From assembly GCA_965249815.1 (NCBI GenBank), contig CBDFMV010000003.1, positions 1,178,001 to 1,242,000 of the forward strand: a stretch of DNA of 64,000 bases, read 5' to 3'. This stretch comes from JAJAZB01 sp965249815 (lineage in GTDB: Bacteria; Bacteroidota; Bacteroidia; Cytophagales; Spirosomataceae). The position numbers and the translations under genes are program-made. Of this stretch, positions 46,380 to 55,645 are shown piece after piece (positions within the stretch are counted from its first letter, which is position 1; every line of letters starts with the position of its first letter). The notes beneath the pieces are model-generated. The model saw nothing but the letters and a program-made list of their open reading frames with translations. It made no database searches and had not been told where the DNA came from.

Positions 46380-47186
46380 TCACGAAAACTGCCCGCCCCC
46401 CGAAATGCTTTTGGATATTGTTTGATACAACTCCCGCAGCGAAGGATGTTGCAAGAGAAAGTCCAGGTGTTCACGAATTAATCCTGTGTCGCCCCGAATG
46501 GCTGGGCCGGTCTGCACGTCGGCGGGGTGAGGAGCCAGCAGCGCTTTGCGTACCGTTTCCTGAATAAGCGGCTTCAACAGGCTAAATTCCAAGTGGTGTT
46601 CGTCTAGTAACCCCTTTGCTACCGCCCAAAGATGGTTGGTGAAGTTGTTGGCAAAAACCGCGGCAACGTGCAGGACCTTCCGCTCCTGTGAATTGACCAA
46701 ATACACGATGCGACTGATGTCCTGCGCGATGCCCACGAGGACATGTTCCGTAATCGCATCGGTTGCTTCCAGGCAGAGCGGGACTTCTTCCAGGCTAACC
46801 GGGACCTGCTTGCTGAAGCTTTGCAGGGGGTAAAATACGCCTGCCCGAACAGGTACCCCACTGTAAAGCGCGATCATTTCTTCTAAATCCGTCAGCGACC
46901 GACTGCCTGACGTGTGAACCAGCGTGGCATTTTCGGGCAAAACCAGTTCGCGCATGACTTCCTCGTGGGCGTGGTCGGGTACGGTCAGGAAGAAAAAGCT
47001 TGCCTTGCTCGCCACCAGATTCATATCGTCGGTGGCCCGGGCGTCGTACAGGCGATCGGCCAGCAGGCTGGCGTGGCGGCGGTCGCGGCTGTATACTTCG
47101 GCTACGCCGTAACCCGCGTTTTCGAGGGCCTTGCTCAGATGCCAGGCCACGTTGCCCGCGCCAATGAAGGAGATTTTGGAGGCCAT
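46380..47186 (-). CDS. Rossmann-fold DUF2520 protein
   Basis: 268 residues. N-terminal NADP-binding fold with KISFIGAGNVAWHLSKALENAGY (residues 4-26), 'FFFLTVPDHAHEEVM' and 'TLVHTSGSRSL', then the helical DUF2520 domain (LHVAAVFANNFTNHLWAVAKGLL). It resembles ketopantoate reductase and F420-dependent oxidoreductases; the reaction is not known. It lies directly upstream of the rRNA promoter, on the same strand. Confidence 0.88.
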   Translation of the reverse strand: MASKISFIGAGNVAWHLSKALENAGYGVAEVYSRDRRHASLLADRLYDARATDDMNLVASKASFFFLTVPDHAHEEVMRELVLPENATLVHTSGSRSLTDLEEMIALYSGVPVRAGVFYPLQSFSKQVPVSLEEVPLCLEATDAITEHVLVGIAQDISRIVYLVNSQERKVLHVAAVFANNFTNHLWAVAKGLLDEHHLEFSLLKPLIQETVRKALLAPHPADVQTGPAIRGDTGLIREHLDFLLQHPSLRELYQTISKSISGGGQFS

Positions 47187-47251
47187 TCGGTTAAAGGCTG
47201 TTGGTCAAACCTACAGCGCGGCGGCGGCAACCGCAAGGGCCGCAGGTTTTC

Positions 47252-47259
47252 TACCTTTG
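47252..47259 (+). promoter_or_regulatory. -7-like box of the glycosyltransferase locus
   Basis: TACCTTTG, a perfect TAnnTTTG match, eight bases before the first ATG of the broken glycosyltransferase. No good TTG at the expected -33 distance. A transcript from it would be nearly leaderless. Confidence 0.5.
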
Positions 47260-47266
47260 TCGTTGC

Positions 47267-47776
47267 ATGAAAGACGTGGCCGTGAGCATTCCCGCGTTTA
47301 ATAAAGAACACGCCGTGGGCCGCGTCCTGGCCGAAATTCCATCCGAGCGGGTACGCGAAGTCATCGTTGCTAACAACAATTCTATTGATCAAACAGCCCG
47401 CGTGGCGGCGGCGGCTACGGTACTCGACGAGCCGCGCCAGGGTTACGGGCGGGCTTGTCTGAAAGGCATCGCGTACGTGAAAAAAGCCCAGGCCGTCTGG
47501 CCCCGGATTGTTGTGTTTCTGGATGCCGACTACTTCATGTACGGACCTGGGGGTATTCCGGGCTATCCGATTTGACGAACTGCTGGCTATATGCGCGATA
47601 AGACCTATGGCTGGACGGTCGTGATGCAGTTGAGAGCGGCCAAACAGGGCCTCACCGTGCGGGAGGCGCTCATACGCAACCGCCGCCGGGTGGGGGTTTC
47701 AAAGATTTCGGGAACCGTGAAAGGCACACTATTCGCAGGATGGAAAATCATTATGACTAATTCCCGCTATCGTTGA
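47267..47776 (+). pseudogene. Broken GT2 glycosyltransferase (dolichyl-phosphate type)
   Basis: The first frame (47267-47575) encodes a GT2 N-terminus: VAVSIPAFNKEHAVGRVL, 'IVANNNSIDQTARVA' and VVFLDADYF. The reading then jumps straight to 'MYGPGGI', without the usual 80-100 residues, and is interrupted by shifts. After the first frame, bases 47551-47600 read RAIRFDELLA in another frame, and 47591 onward resumes as MRDKTYGWTVVMQL…RNRRRVGVSKISGTVKGT, the conserved C-terminus. So both a deletion and at least two frameshifts are present. Comparison with the intact family is from memory. Confidence 0.8.
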
Positions 47777-49245
47777 TGGAGATTTTAATCTTGATCGCCT
47801 ACACCGTGCCGCTGGGGCTGGTGCTGTGCCTGAGTTTGGTGCAGTTGAACCTGGTGGTCAACTACCTGCGGCAGCGGCGTCCTGGGAAAACGTTCCCCAG
47901 TTCCGGCCCGATTATTACGCCCCAGGTCACGGTTCAGCTTCCCATTTACAACGAACTCTACGTGGCCGAGCGCTTGCTCGATTGCATCGCGGCGTTGCGC
48001 TACCCGCGCGAACGACTCGAAATTCAGGTACTCGATGACTCGACCGACGAAACCGTCGCGCTCGTTGCTCGAAAAGTGGCCGAACTCCAGAATCGGGGGG
48101 TGCAAATCCACCACCTGCGTCGCACCGACCGAGTGGGTTTCAAGGCCGGGGCACTGGCTGAAGGACTCAAAACGGCGAAGGGCGAATTCATCGCCGTATT
48201 CGACGCAGACTTTTTGCCCGAACCCGATTTTCTTGAAAAAACGCTGCCCTCATTCAACGCTCCACGCGTCGGGATGGTGCAAAGTCGCTGGACGTACCTT
48301 AACAAAGACTATTCGGTCCTGACCAAAATTCAGGCCTTCGCGCTCGACGGCCACTTCATCGTCGAACAGCAGGGCCGCAACTCCGGCGACCACTTTATTA
48401 ATTTCAACGGCACGGCGGGCGTTTGGCGCAAAACCTGCATTGAAGACGCAGGCGGCTGGCACCACGACACGCTCACCGAAGACCTCGACCTGAGCTACCG
48501 GGCGCAGTTGCGGGGCTGGAAATTTAAATACCTGGAAAATCTTGGTTCTCCCGCCGAACTACCCGTGGAGATGAATGCCCTTAAATCGCAGCAGTACCGC
48601 TGGACGAAAGGGGCCGCCGAATGCGCCCGCAAACACGCCTGGGGGATTCTAAATGCACGCGGCGTAGGGTTGAGTACGAAGATTCACGCGCTGGCTCACC
48701 TGTTTTACAGTGCCACGTTCATTTGTCTCGTGGTATTGGGTGTGTTGAGTGTGCCGGTGCTGTACGTGGTGACGCATTTTCCGGAACACCAGACCTTTTT
48801 TAGCTGGATGGCCTGGTTTCAGGTCAGTTCCATCATCCTCGCCATTTTTTACTGGATTGCGTACCGAAATGCCAGCGGACGGTCTTCATTCAAGCATTTT
48901 CTGCTTGATTATCCCGTGTTCATCACCATCTGGATGGGCCTGTCGTTGCACAATGCCGTGGCCGTCGTCGAAGGCTACCTGGGCCGGAAAACCCCCTTCA
49001 TCCGCACACCTAAATTTGGTGTGGTGGGTAAAACGGGCGGCTGGCAGCGGAACAAATACCGCCCGGCAAAAATCAGTTGGCTCACCTACGTGGAAGCCCT
49101 GCTGGCAGTTTATTTTCTGGTCGGGTTGTTTCTGGCCTGGCGCTGGCACAACGCCAGTTTCGTCGTGTTTCACCTCCTGCTAACGCTCGGCTTCGGCATT
49201 GTCTGCTATTTTTCGGTACTTCACGCCCGGACCCGGATGGCCTGA
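47776..49245 (+). CDS. Processive GT2 beta-glycosyltransferase (cellulose synthase-like)
   Basis: 489 residues. N-terminal TM helix, GT2 domain with 'QVLDDSTDETV' (first Asp), VFDADFLPEPDF (DxD), TLTEDLDLSYRA (TED) and QQYRWTKG (QxxRW), then four C-terminal TM helices. This D,D,D,QxxRW set marks processive synthases making beta-linked glycans or glycolipids. ATG at 47776 shares its A with the stop TGA of the broken gene upstream, so it was part of the same operon. An upstream TTG (47773) in frame is a less likely start. Confidence 0.88.
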   Translation: MEILILIAYTVPLGLVLCLSLVQLNLVVNYLRQRRPGKTFPSSGPIITPQVTVQLPIYNELYVAERLLDCIAALRYPRERLEIQVLDDSTDETVALVARKVAELQNRGVQIHHLRRTDRVGFKAGALAEGLKTAKGEFIAVFDADFLPEPDFLEKTLPSFNAPRVGMVQSRWTYLNKDYSVLTKIQAFALDGHFIVEQQGRNSGDHFINFNGTAGVWRKTCIEDAGGWHHDTLTEDLDLSYRAQLRGWKFKYLENLGSPAELPVEMNALKSQQYRWTKGAAECARKHAWGILNARGVGLSTKIHALAHLFYSATFICLVVLGVLSVPVLYVVTHFPEHQTFFSWMAWFQVSSIILAIFYWIAYRNASGRSSFKHFLLDYPVFITIWMGLSLHNAVAVVEGYLGRKTPFIRTPKFGVVGKTGGWQRNKYRPAKISWLTYVEALLAVYFLVGLFLAWRWHNASFVVFHLLLTLGFGIVCYFSVLHARTRMA

Positions 49246-49263
49246 CGCTGCCCGGTTCGGCGC

Positions 49264-50168
49264 ATGGGTACGTTTCTAAGTTGGTTTCTCCTTTCGCTTT
49301 TTGGGTATCTCTGGCTCGGCTATCTTATGCTGTGCACCGAGTCGTGGCAGGTTATCGGTTTGTTAAGCCTGATTGATAGCAACCGCCTGCCGTGCGAAAA
49401 CGCTCTGCTTTGTGCGCTTAATCCGCTTGTCGTGGTCGAAGTGATGGGCAACTTGTACCTCGAAGGTGGGATTCTTTTCCTGCTGCCCTGGCCGTCTTTT
49501 TGCTTGAAAAAAACCGCTGGTTGTTGGACGTGAATTGGGGGGGCGTTTCGGTCGGTGCTGTTTTGCTCTTGCTCGTGAGGCGAATGGGGTGGGAGGGAAG
49601 GCTCCTCTCCAGGGCGGTGGTGGCCGGGGTCAACGCGCTGCTTTTTGCGCCCTTTTTCAGTTGGCGCTTGATTGAAAACGTCACGTCCAGCCTCGATTTG
49701 TATTTCCGGAAATTCGAGTTCAACGCCAGCGTGTACTACCTGGTCCGGGCCGTGGGATTTTGGTGGAAAGGCTACAACGTTATCCACATCGCCGGGCCGA
49801 CTCTGGCCATTGCAGCGCTTGTCCTGATGGCCCTCGTGGTGCGCTGGCACGCGAGGCGACCAGCAAATGGCGATGAATTTTTCACCGCCGCGCTGTTGAT
49901 GCACACCGCGTACTTGGCCTGCGCCACGACGGTTCACCCCTGGTATCTCACCTCGTTGGTGGGTTACGCCGTGTTTTCGCGCTACCGATTTGCGGTCGTG
50001 TGGTCGGGGCTGGCGGTGCTGTCGTACGCGGCGTACGGGCGGGCGGATTTTTCAGAAAATCCAGGGTTGATCGCGCTGGAATACGCCGTGGTTTATTCCT
50101 GGCTTTTGGCCGAACTGGCGGGCGTTTTTCGAAGAAAGTTTCCGTCAAAATCCACCGCTTTCTGGTGA
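49264..50168 (+). pseudogene. Broken GT-C membrane mannosyltransferase
   Basis: Two frames together give pieces of a multi-TM GT-C glycosyltransferase. 49264-49533 encodes 'CTESWQVIGLLSLIDSNRLPCENALLCALNPLVVVEVMGNL'. 49500-50168 continues in a shifted frame with 'LLEKNRWLLDVNWGGVSVGAVLLLL…NALLFAPFFSW…FEFNASVYYLVRAVGF'. A frameshift near 49490-49510 and deletions at the N-terminus and after LLEKNRWLL are evident. It follows the intact GT2 gene by 18 bases. Its 3' end overlaps the convergent FAD oxidoreductase by 76 bases. Confidence 0.75.
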
Positions 50169-51982
50169 AACGGATCGAGGTGCTCGTCGAGCAGGCGGGC
50201 CAGCTCGGCGCGGGTAATGGGCCGGTTTTCGGCCTGAAACAAGCGGCGGATGAACTTAAAACTGTACCACGGCGAGTGCCGGACGGCTTCCACCGCCGCC
50301 TGCGCGTCGCGCACGGTCAGGCGCTCGTCCGAAGCTGCAATTGGGGCAGGGAGTTCCGAGAAAAACTCCTGCCAACCAGTTAAAAACTCGCGGACGCGAA
50401 TCATCGAATCGGGGTAAAACCACGTTTGGTTGGCCCACTGGTGCGGCGTTGGCAGGCCCTTCAAAATGCCCGTCGCCCCAACGCGCTGGATGGCCGCCCA
50501 GTCGGGATGGTCGGGTTGCACGTCGTGGTAGGGCATCACGTACGCCGTTGCGTCGAGCAGCGCGTCCTGCACGTCGCGAATGGGCACGAGCCGGGGACTC
50601 ACTTTTCGCTTCGCCGCCAGCGCCGCCAGCGCCCCCGCCGCCTGGCCAATGCCCATCACGACGGGTTGCAGGCGCGTGGTGCCGTTGGCGAGGTTGGTTA
50701 CGGAAATGCTTTTTTCGGCCACTATCAGGTTTTCGACGCCCTGTGGCAGCAGACTCCCCAGCGGCACGTTGTACGACGGCACGGGCACGAAGTGTAAATC
50801 GGGCACACCCGCTACGTACTTGGCATGGTGGTGATCGATGGGGTAATCGCCCACGGCAATGCCGGTCCGGTAGTACTTTTCGGGAAACGCGAACGGTTTC
50901 TCGATGTGGTGCATCGTGAGCCGGGCGAGGCCCCGGATGCGGCGGCTTTCGCGGTGGTAGGGAATCAGCGGCAGCCGGTCGGCGGTGGGGAATTCGTCGT
51001 CGGCCAGGCCGAGGTTGCGGTAACCAAGTTCGGTCTGGATGAAATACACGAACCTGAGCGTGTGCAGTTTTGCTTCCTGCACCAGCTTCTGACGGCCTTC
51101 CGGGCTGGCTTCAATCAGGTTGGCGTAAAAATCATTGCCCTGGATGGGCCAGTTAATCAAGTACTTATCGTTGGGAAGCCGGGCGTAGCCAAGCATTTGC
51201 TCGCAATCGTGCAGACGCGGACGGGTGGTGTCGGGGCAGAGTTTCCGGCAGGCGCAGAGAAACTGGTTGCGGTCGTACCCCGCCGGGCGTGGCAACAGCC
51301 GGGTCGAGTCGGGGCCGTAATCTTTCAGAATGGCGACGTACGTCAAATCCTGCACGATGTCGTTGGCCTGGGCCGGGGCCGCCGCCTCGCCGGTCGCTTC
51401 ACGGCTGTCCATACCCACGTCGTAGCGGATGCCGCCGGTTCCGGCAGCCACGTCGCCGAGATCGGTGGCGTCGATGAGCACCTGGCTTTTGAGGTACGTT
51501 TTGTGGCCGGTTTTATCCAAAACCGTCGCAATCCAACCCATGTTGGTTTGCACAACCTCGGTGTACCGGGTTTCGGTCAGCACCGTCAGGGATTTTTCGC
51601 GCCCGGCCATGGCCCGTAGAATTTTCGCGCCCACCGATGGCTCGAACTGGGTGTTGCTTACCCAGCCCGTGGCCAGTTCCTTCGCCCCGCCGTAGTGGTT
51701 TTCGAGTTCCGAGCGAAACTCGCCCCACAGGCCCGACGGTAGTTCGTGGTTGCCGTCGATGGCACTCACGCCCGCAGCGGTGAGCATTCCACCGAGCCAC
51801 GGCCCTTCCTCGACCAGCACCGTTTTTACGCCCATCCGCGCCGACTGGATGCCCGCCATCACGCCGCTGGTACCCCCACCGATGATGAGCACCGGTGCTT
51901 CGACAAAATCGAGTTGGGTGGGTGGATCGGTGGCGCGAAACGCGACCGTAAGCAGGCCCAGAAGTGGCAGCAGGCGTTTCAT
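50093..51982 (-). CDS. FAD-dependent oxidoreductase with SLH-like C-terminus, exported
   Basis: 629 residues. Signal peptide (LLPLLGLLTVAFRA), FAD-binding IIGGGTSGVMAGIQSARMG (about 33-51), WLGGMLTAAGVSAIDGNHE, 'LIDATDLGDVAAGTGG', and the C-terminal FAD-contact 'LIVAEKSISVTNLANGTTRLQPVVMGIGQAAG'. This is the FAD_oxidored (PF12831-type) group found in polysaccharide catabolic gene sets. Residues about 505-560 (DWAAIQRVGATGILKG… FYPDSMIRVREFLTGW) resemble an S-layer homology repeat. Substrate unknown. Confidence 0.85.
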   Translation of the reverse strand: MKRLLPLLGLLTVAFRATDPPTQLDFVEAPVLIIGGGTSGVMAGIQSARMGVKTVLVEEGPWLGGMLTAAGVSAIDGNHELPSGLWGEFRSELENHYGGAKELATGWVSNTQFEPSVGAKILRAMAGREKSLTVLTETRYTEVVQTNMGWIATVLDKTGHKTYLKSQVLIDATDLGDVAAGTGGIRYDVGMDSREATGEAAAPAQANDIVQDLTYVAILKDYGPDSTRLLPRPAGYDRNQFLCACRKLCPDTTRPRLHDCEQMLGYARLPNDKYLINWPIQGNDFYANLIEASPEGRQKLVQEAKLHTLRFVYFIQTELGYRNLGLADDEFPTADRLPLIPYHRESRRIRGLARLTMHHIEKPFAFPEKYYRTGIAVGDYPIDHHHAKYVAGVPDLHFVPVPSYNVPLGSLLPQGVENLIVAEKSISVTNLANGTTRLQPVVMGIGQAAGALAALAAKRKVSPRLVPIRDVQDALLDATAYVMPYHDVQPDHPDWAAIQRVGATGILKGLPTPHQWANQTWFYPDSMIRVREFLTGWQEFFSELPAPIAASDERLTVRDAQAAVEAVRHSPWYSFKFIRRLFQAENRPITRAELARLLDEHLDPFHQKAVDFDGNFLRKTPASSAKSQE

Positions 51983-52036
51983 AGAAAGGTTTGAGGCAGG
52001 TTTGCCGCGGGAAGTTACGGGAAGAGCCGGGCAAAC

Positions 52037-52066
52037 AAAAAACCCGGCGGTGGGGCCGGGTTTTTT
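52037..52066. terminator. Intrinsic terminator after lpdA
   Basis: AAAAAACCCGGC and GCCGGGTTTTTT around a short GC loop: a symmetric stem with U-runs on both strands. It ends the minus-strand lpdA transcript and could also stop plus-strand read-through. Confidence 0.88.
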
Positions 52067-52087
52067 GAAACCATTATTCTCAATTAG

Positions 52088-53485
52088 CTACAAATCAATC
52101 GCCTCACCGTAGGCCACTTCCGTTGCGCCTTTCACGGCTTCCGACATGGTGGGGTGGGGGTGAATCGTCTTCAGGATTTCGTGGGCGGTAGTTTCGAGTT
52201 TGCGGGCGGCCACCACCTCGGCAATCATCTCGGTTACGTTGGCACCAATCATGTGCGCGCCGAGCCATTCGCCGTATTTCGCGTCGAAAATCACCTTCAC
52301 GAAGCCTTCCTTCACGCCCGCCGCCGTGGCTTTGCCCGACGCGGTGAAGGGAAACTTACCGACTTTGATGTCGTACCCGGCTTCGCGGGCTTTTTTCTCA
52401 GTCAGGCCGACCGAGGCGATTTCGGGCTGGCAGTAGGTGCAGCCGGGAATGTTAGCGTAATCGAGCGGCTCGGTGTGAACGCCCGCGATTTTTTCGGCGC
52501 AAATAATGCCTTCGGCGGTAGCCACGTGGGCCAGCGCCGGGCCGGGGGTGCAGTCGCCGATGGCGAAAAAGCCGGGTACGTTGGTTTGGTACCACTCGTT
52601 GACCTGGATTTTGCCCTTGTCGGTTTTGATGCCCACTTCTTCGAGGCCGATGTCTTCAAGGTTAGACACCACGCCCGCGGCGGAAAGCACGATGTCGCAG
52701 TCGAGGTTGAGCGGGCCGTTCGGGGTTTTCACCGTCACCTTGCAGCCTTCGCCGCTGGTGTCCACGGTTTCCACCGACGAATTGGTGTGCACCTCAATGC
52801 CCATTTTCTTGTACTGCTTTTCGAGGGCTTTCGACACTTCCTCGTCTTCGACCGGCACCATGTTGGGCAGGAATTCAACGATGGTCACCTTCGTGCCCAT
52901 CGAGGCATACACGTAGGCAAACTCGACGCCGATGGCCCCGGAGCCGACAATGACCATGCTTTTAGGCTGGGTTTCCAGCGACATGGCCTTGCGGTATTCA
53001 ATGATTTTCGTCCCGTCGATTTTGATGTTGGGCAATTCACGGGCGCGGCCCCCGGTGGCAATCACGACACCCTTCGTACCCACGTATTCGGTTTTGGAGC
53101 CATCGGCAGCGGTGACTTCCACCGTGTTGCCCGCCTTCACGCGGCCGTAGCCCATGATGACGTCAATCTTGTTTTTCTTCATCAGAAACTGCACGCCTTT
53201 ACTCATCGCGTCGGCCACGCCCCGGCTGCGCTTGATGACCGCCCCGAAGTCGGCGTCGGATTCGCCTACGTTAATGCCGTAATCTTTGGCGTGCTTGATG
53301 TATTCAAAAACCTGGGCCGATTTCAGAAGGGCTTTCGTGGGAATACAGCCCCAGTTGAGGCAGATTCCGCCCAGACTTTCCTTTTCGATGATGCCCACTT
53401 TCATGCCCAGTTGCGAGGCCCGGATGGCGGTCGGATAGCCGCCAGGACCGCTGCCCAGCACGAGCAAATCATATTGAGAAGCCAT
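52088..53485 (-). CDS. lpdA: Dihydrolipoyl dehydrogenase (E3)
   Basis: 465 residues from MASQYDLLVLGSGPGGYPTA; the 29-codon upstream extension in frame is not conserved-looking. FAD motif GSGPGGYPTA, redox disulfide GGICLNWGCIPTKA (about 38-51), NAD motif IVGSGAIGVEFAYVYASMG, and the C-terminal His-Glu pair in HPHPTMSEAVKGA. It reoxidises dihydrolipoamide in 2-oxoacid dehydrogenase complexes or the glycine cleavage system. Single gene, divergent from prfB. Confidence 0.96.
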   Translation of the reverse strand: MASQYDLLVLGSGPGGYPTAIRASQLGMKVGIIEKESLGGICLNWGCIPTKALLKSAQVFEYIKHAKDYGINVGESDADFGAVIKRSRGVADAMSKGVQFLMKKNKIDVIMGYGRVKAGNTVEVTAADGSKTEYVGTKGVVIATGGRARELPNIKIDGTKIIEYRKAMSLETQPKSMVIVGSGAIGVEFAYVYASMGTKVTIVEFLPNMVPVEDEEVSKALEKQYKKMGIEVHTNSSVETVDTSGEGCKVTVKTPNGPLNLDCDIVLSAAGVVSNLEDIGLEEVGIKTDKGKIQVNEWYQTNVPGFFAIGDCTPGPALAHVATAEGIICAEKIAGVHTEPLDYANIPGCTYCQPEIASVGLTEKKAREAGYDIKVGKFPFTASGKATAAGVKEGFVKVIFDAKYGEWLGAHMIGANVTEMIAEVVAARKLETTAHEILKTIHPHPTMSEAVKGATEVAYGEAIDL

Positions 53486-53609
53486 AGAACGATTGATTTT
53501 GAAAGGTTTTGGCGAATCGCCGTGCAAAAATAGGGGAAAACCCGTTCCGGCGTGTGCGCTCCCTGGAAACAAAGCAGGGGCCGGTTTTTGTTCGTAGTTT
53601 TGCGGGCGG

Positions 53610-53663
53610 AATTTGTAGGGGCAGAGGCAAGCGGAACGCTGCCCGACACCGCCCCTACAAATT
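53610..53663. repeat. Inverted repeat upstream of prfB
   Basis: Perfect 13-base arms AATTTGTAGGGGC and GCCCCTACAAATT; the loop includes GAGGCAAGC. Related to the 27358-27432 element. It lies in the lpdA/prfB divergent region, 27 bases before the prfB start. Confidence 0.75.
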
Positions 53664-53690
53664 CACGCCTAACCATTTCCCAGAAAACCA

Positions 53691-54765
53691 ATGACGACAG
53701 ACAAGTTGAAAGACTTGAAGGCCCGGGTAGAGGCCTTGAGGGGGTATCTTTGACTACGATAGCAAAAAGTACCAAATCAGCCAGTTAGAGCAGAAAACGC
53801 TCGACCCCAACTTTTGGGGAAATCCTGACAAAGCCGAAGCCACCATGCGCGAAATGCGCGGGCTGAAATTCTGGACCGACGGCTTCGACGCCCTCAACCG
53901 CATCGTGGGTGACCTCGACACGCTCTGGGAATTTTACGAAGCGGGCGAAGCCACCGAAACCGAAGTGGACGAGGAAGGCGCGAAACTCGAAGCCAAACTC
54001 GATGAGTTGGAATTCCGCAAAATGATGTCCGACGAAGGCGACAACATGCCCGCCGTGCTCGAAATCAACGCGGGCGCGGGCGGCACCGAGTCGCAGGACT
54101 GGGCCTCGATGCTCTACCGGATGTACCTGATGTGGGCCGAGAAAAACGGCTATAAAATCAAGGAAGTGGACCGGCAGGATGGCGACGTGGCGGGCATCAA
54201 AGCCGCGACGCTCGAAATCGACGGCGAGTATGCTTTCGGCAACCTGAAGGCTGAGAGTGGCGTCCACCGGCTGGTGCGCATCTCGCCTTTCGACTCCAAC
54301 GCCCGACGGCACACCTCGTTTGCCTCGGTGTACGCTTACCCGCTCGTGGACGACACCATCGAAATCGAGGTCAACCCCGCCGATATCGACTGGGACACCT
54401 TCCGCAGCGGCGGGGCGGGTGGTCAGAACGTCAACAAAGTGGAGACCGCCGTGCGATTGCACCACCGGCCTTCGGGCATCGTCATCGCCTGCCAGCAGGA
54501 ACGCAGCCAGCTTCAGAACAAGGAGGTGGCCCTGCGCCTCCTGAAATCACGGTTGTACCAAATCGAGATGGACAAGCGCAACGCCGCCCGCGCCGAAGTG
54601 GAGGCTGGGAAAAAGAAAATCGAGTGGGGTTCGCAAATCCGCAGCTACGTCCTCGACGACCGCCGCGTGAAAGACCACCGCACCGGCTACCAGACCTCCA
54701 ACACCGACGCCGTGCTCAACGGCGATTTGAACGAGTTCATCAAGGCCTATTTGATGGAACAGTAA
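53691..54765 (+). CDS. prfB: Peptide chain release factor 2, with programmed +1 frameshift
   Basis: The first 20 codons run from ATG at 53691 to CTT, then hit in-frame TGA at 53751. A +1 shift continues the protein to 54765, giving about 357 residues. RF2 features: stop-recognition tripeptide SPF (HRLVRISPFDSN, about 198-200) and the peptidyl-hydrolysis motif GGAGGQNVNKVE (GGQ, about 241-243). It releases peptides at UGA and UAA. Read without the shift, only a 20-residue peptide is made; the long frame alone lacks a proper N-terminus. Confidence 0.95.
53739..53754 (+). other. RF2 autoregulatory frameshift site
   Basis: AGGGGGTATCTTTGAC: internal Shine-Dalgarno-like AGGGGG, three bases, then CTT TGA C. 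Low RF2 stalls the ribosome at UGA and it slips +1 on CUU. The site matches the classical prfB element. Confidence 0.95.
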
Positions 54766-54838
54766 TTCAGCGCGGCGTTCCGCCCAACAGCGTGCCCCGG
54801 TCTCCGTGGCACGCTTTGTTTTGCTACCTTGCCCAATC

Positions 54839-55645
54839 ATGGACGGCTTTTTCAAACATGGCGACCAACTCCACCTCCGCTACCGCACCTACGGGCGCGG
54901 GCCGCGGACGCTGCTGGCCTTCCACGGCATGGGGCAGAATGGAGCGGCGTTTTCGTCGCTGGGCAGCGCCCTCGGCGACACCTTCACGACCTACGCCCTC
55001 GACCTGTTTTTTCACGGGGAAAGTTCAGGCCTCAGTGAGCCGCTCGGCAAGCCGTTCTGGGCCGAAATCATCCGGCGTTTTTTGCAGGAAAAAAGCATCG
55101 CCCGCTTCTCCGTCGCGGGCTTCAGCCTCGGCGGAAGGCTGGCCCTGGCCACGCTCGAAATGCTCTACGACCGGCTTGATGAAGTGATTTTGGTGGCCCC
55201 CGACGGCCTGGCCGAAAACCCGCTTTACACCGCCGCCACGCGGCTGCCGGGCACGAAACATTTGTTCCGGAAAGTGATTTACGAACCCGAACACTTCGCC
55301 CGGCTGGCCACGGCGGCCCGGCGCTGGCGGCTCGTGCCCGACAGCGTGGTGAAACTGGCCCAGTGGCAACTATCCTCGCCCGAACGCCAGCAGCGGGTGT
55401 ACGAAAGCTGGATGGCGTTCCGAAATCTTCGGTTCTCGGTCAGAAAACTGGCAAGAATAGCGGAGGATCACAAAATCAGGGTAACGGTTTTTGCCGGGAA
55501 AACCGACCGCGTGATTCCGCTCCGGCGCCTCCTGCCGTTTGTGCAGGCCGTGAAGGGCATCCAGTTTTTCCCGCTCGAGCACGGCCACACGTTTTTGCTC
55601 GAAAAAGTAGCCGACCACTACCGCCAGGCCCGCTGCAGCACGTAG
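54839..55645 (+). CDS. Alpha/beta-hydrolase
   Basis: 268 residues from MDGFFKHGD; the earlier in-frame ATG at 54806 would put the -7-like box (TACCTTG at 54826) inside the gene. 'TLLAFHGMGQNGAAF' (HG oxyanion motif), nucleophile elbow VAGFSLGGRLAL (Ser near 101), acid Asp in FAGKTDRVIP and His in LEHGHTFLLEK complete the triad. Cytoplasmic serine hydrolase of unknown substrate. Its last 28 bases overlap the convergent TVP38-like gene. Confidence 0.85.
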   Translation: MDGFFKHGDQLHLRYRTYGRGPRTLLAFHGMGQNGAAFSSLGSALGDTFTTYALDLFFHGESSGLSEPLGKPFWAEIIRRFLQEKSIARFSVAGFSLGGRLALATLEMLYDRLDEVILVAPDGLAENPLYTAATRLPGTKHLFRKVIYEPEHFARLATAARRWRLVPDSVVKLAQWQLSSPERQQRVYESWMAFRNLRFSVRKLARIAEDHKIRVTVFAGKTDRVIPLRRLLPFVQAVKGIQFFPLEHGHTFLLEKVADHYRQARCST

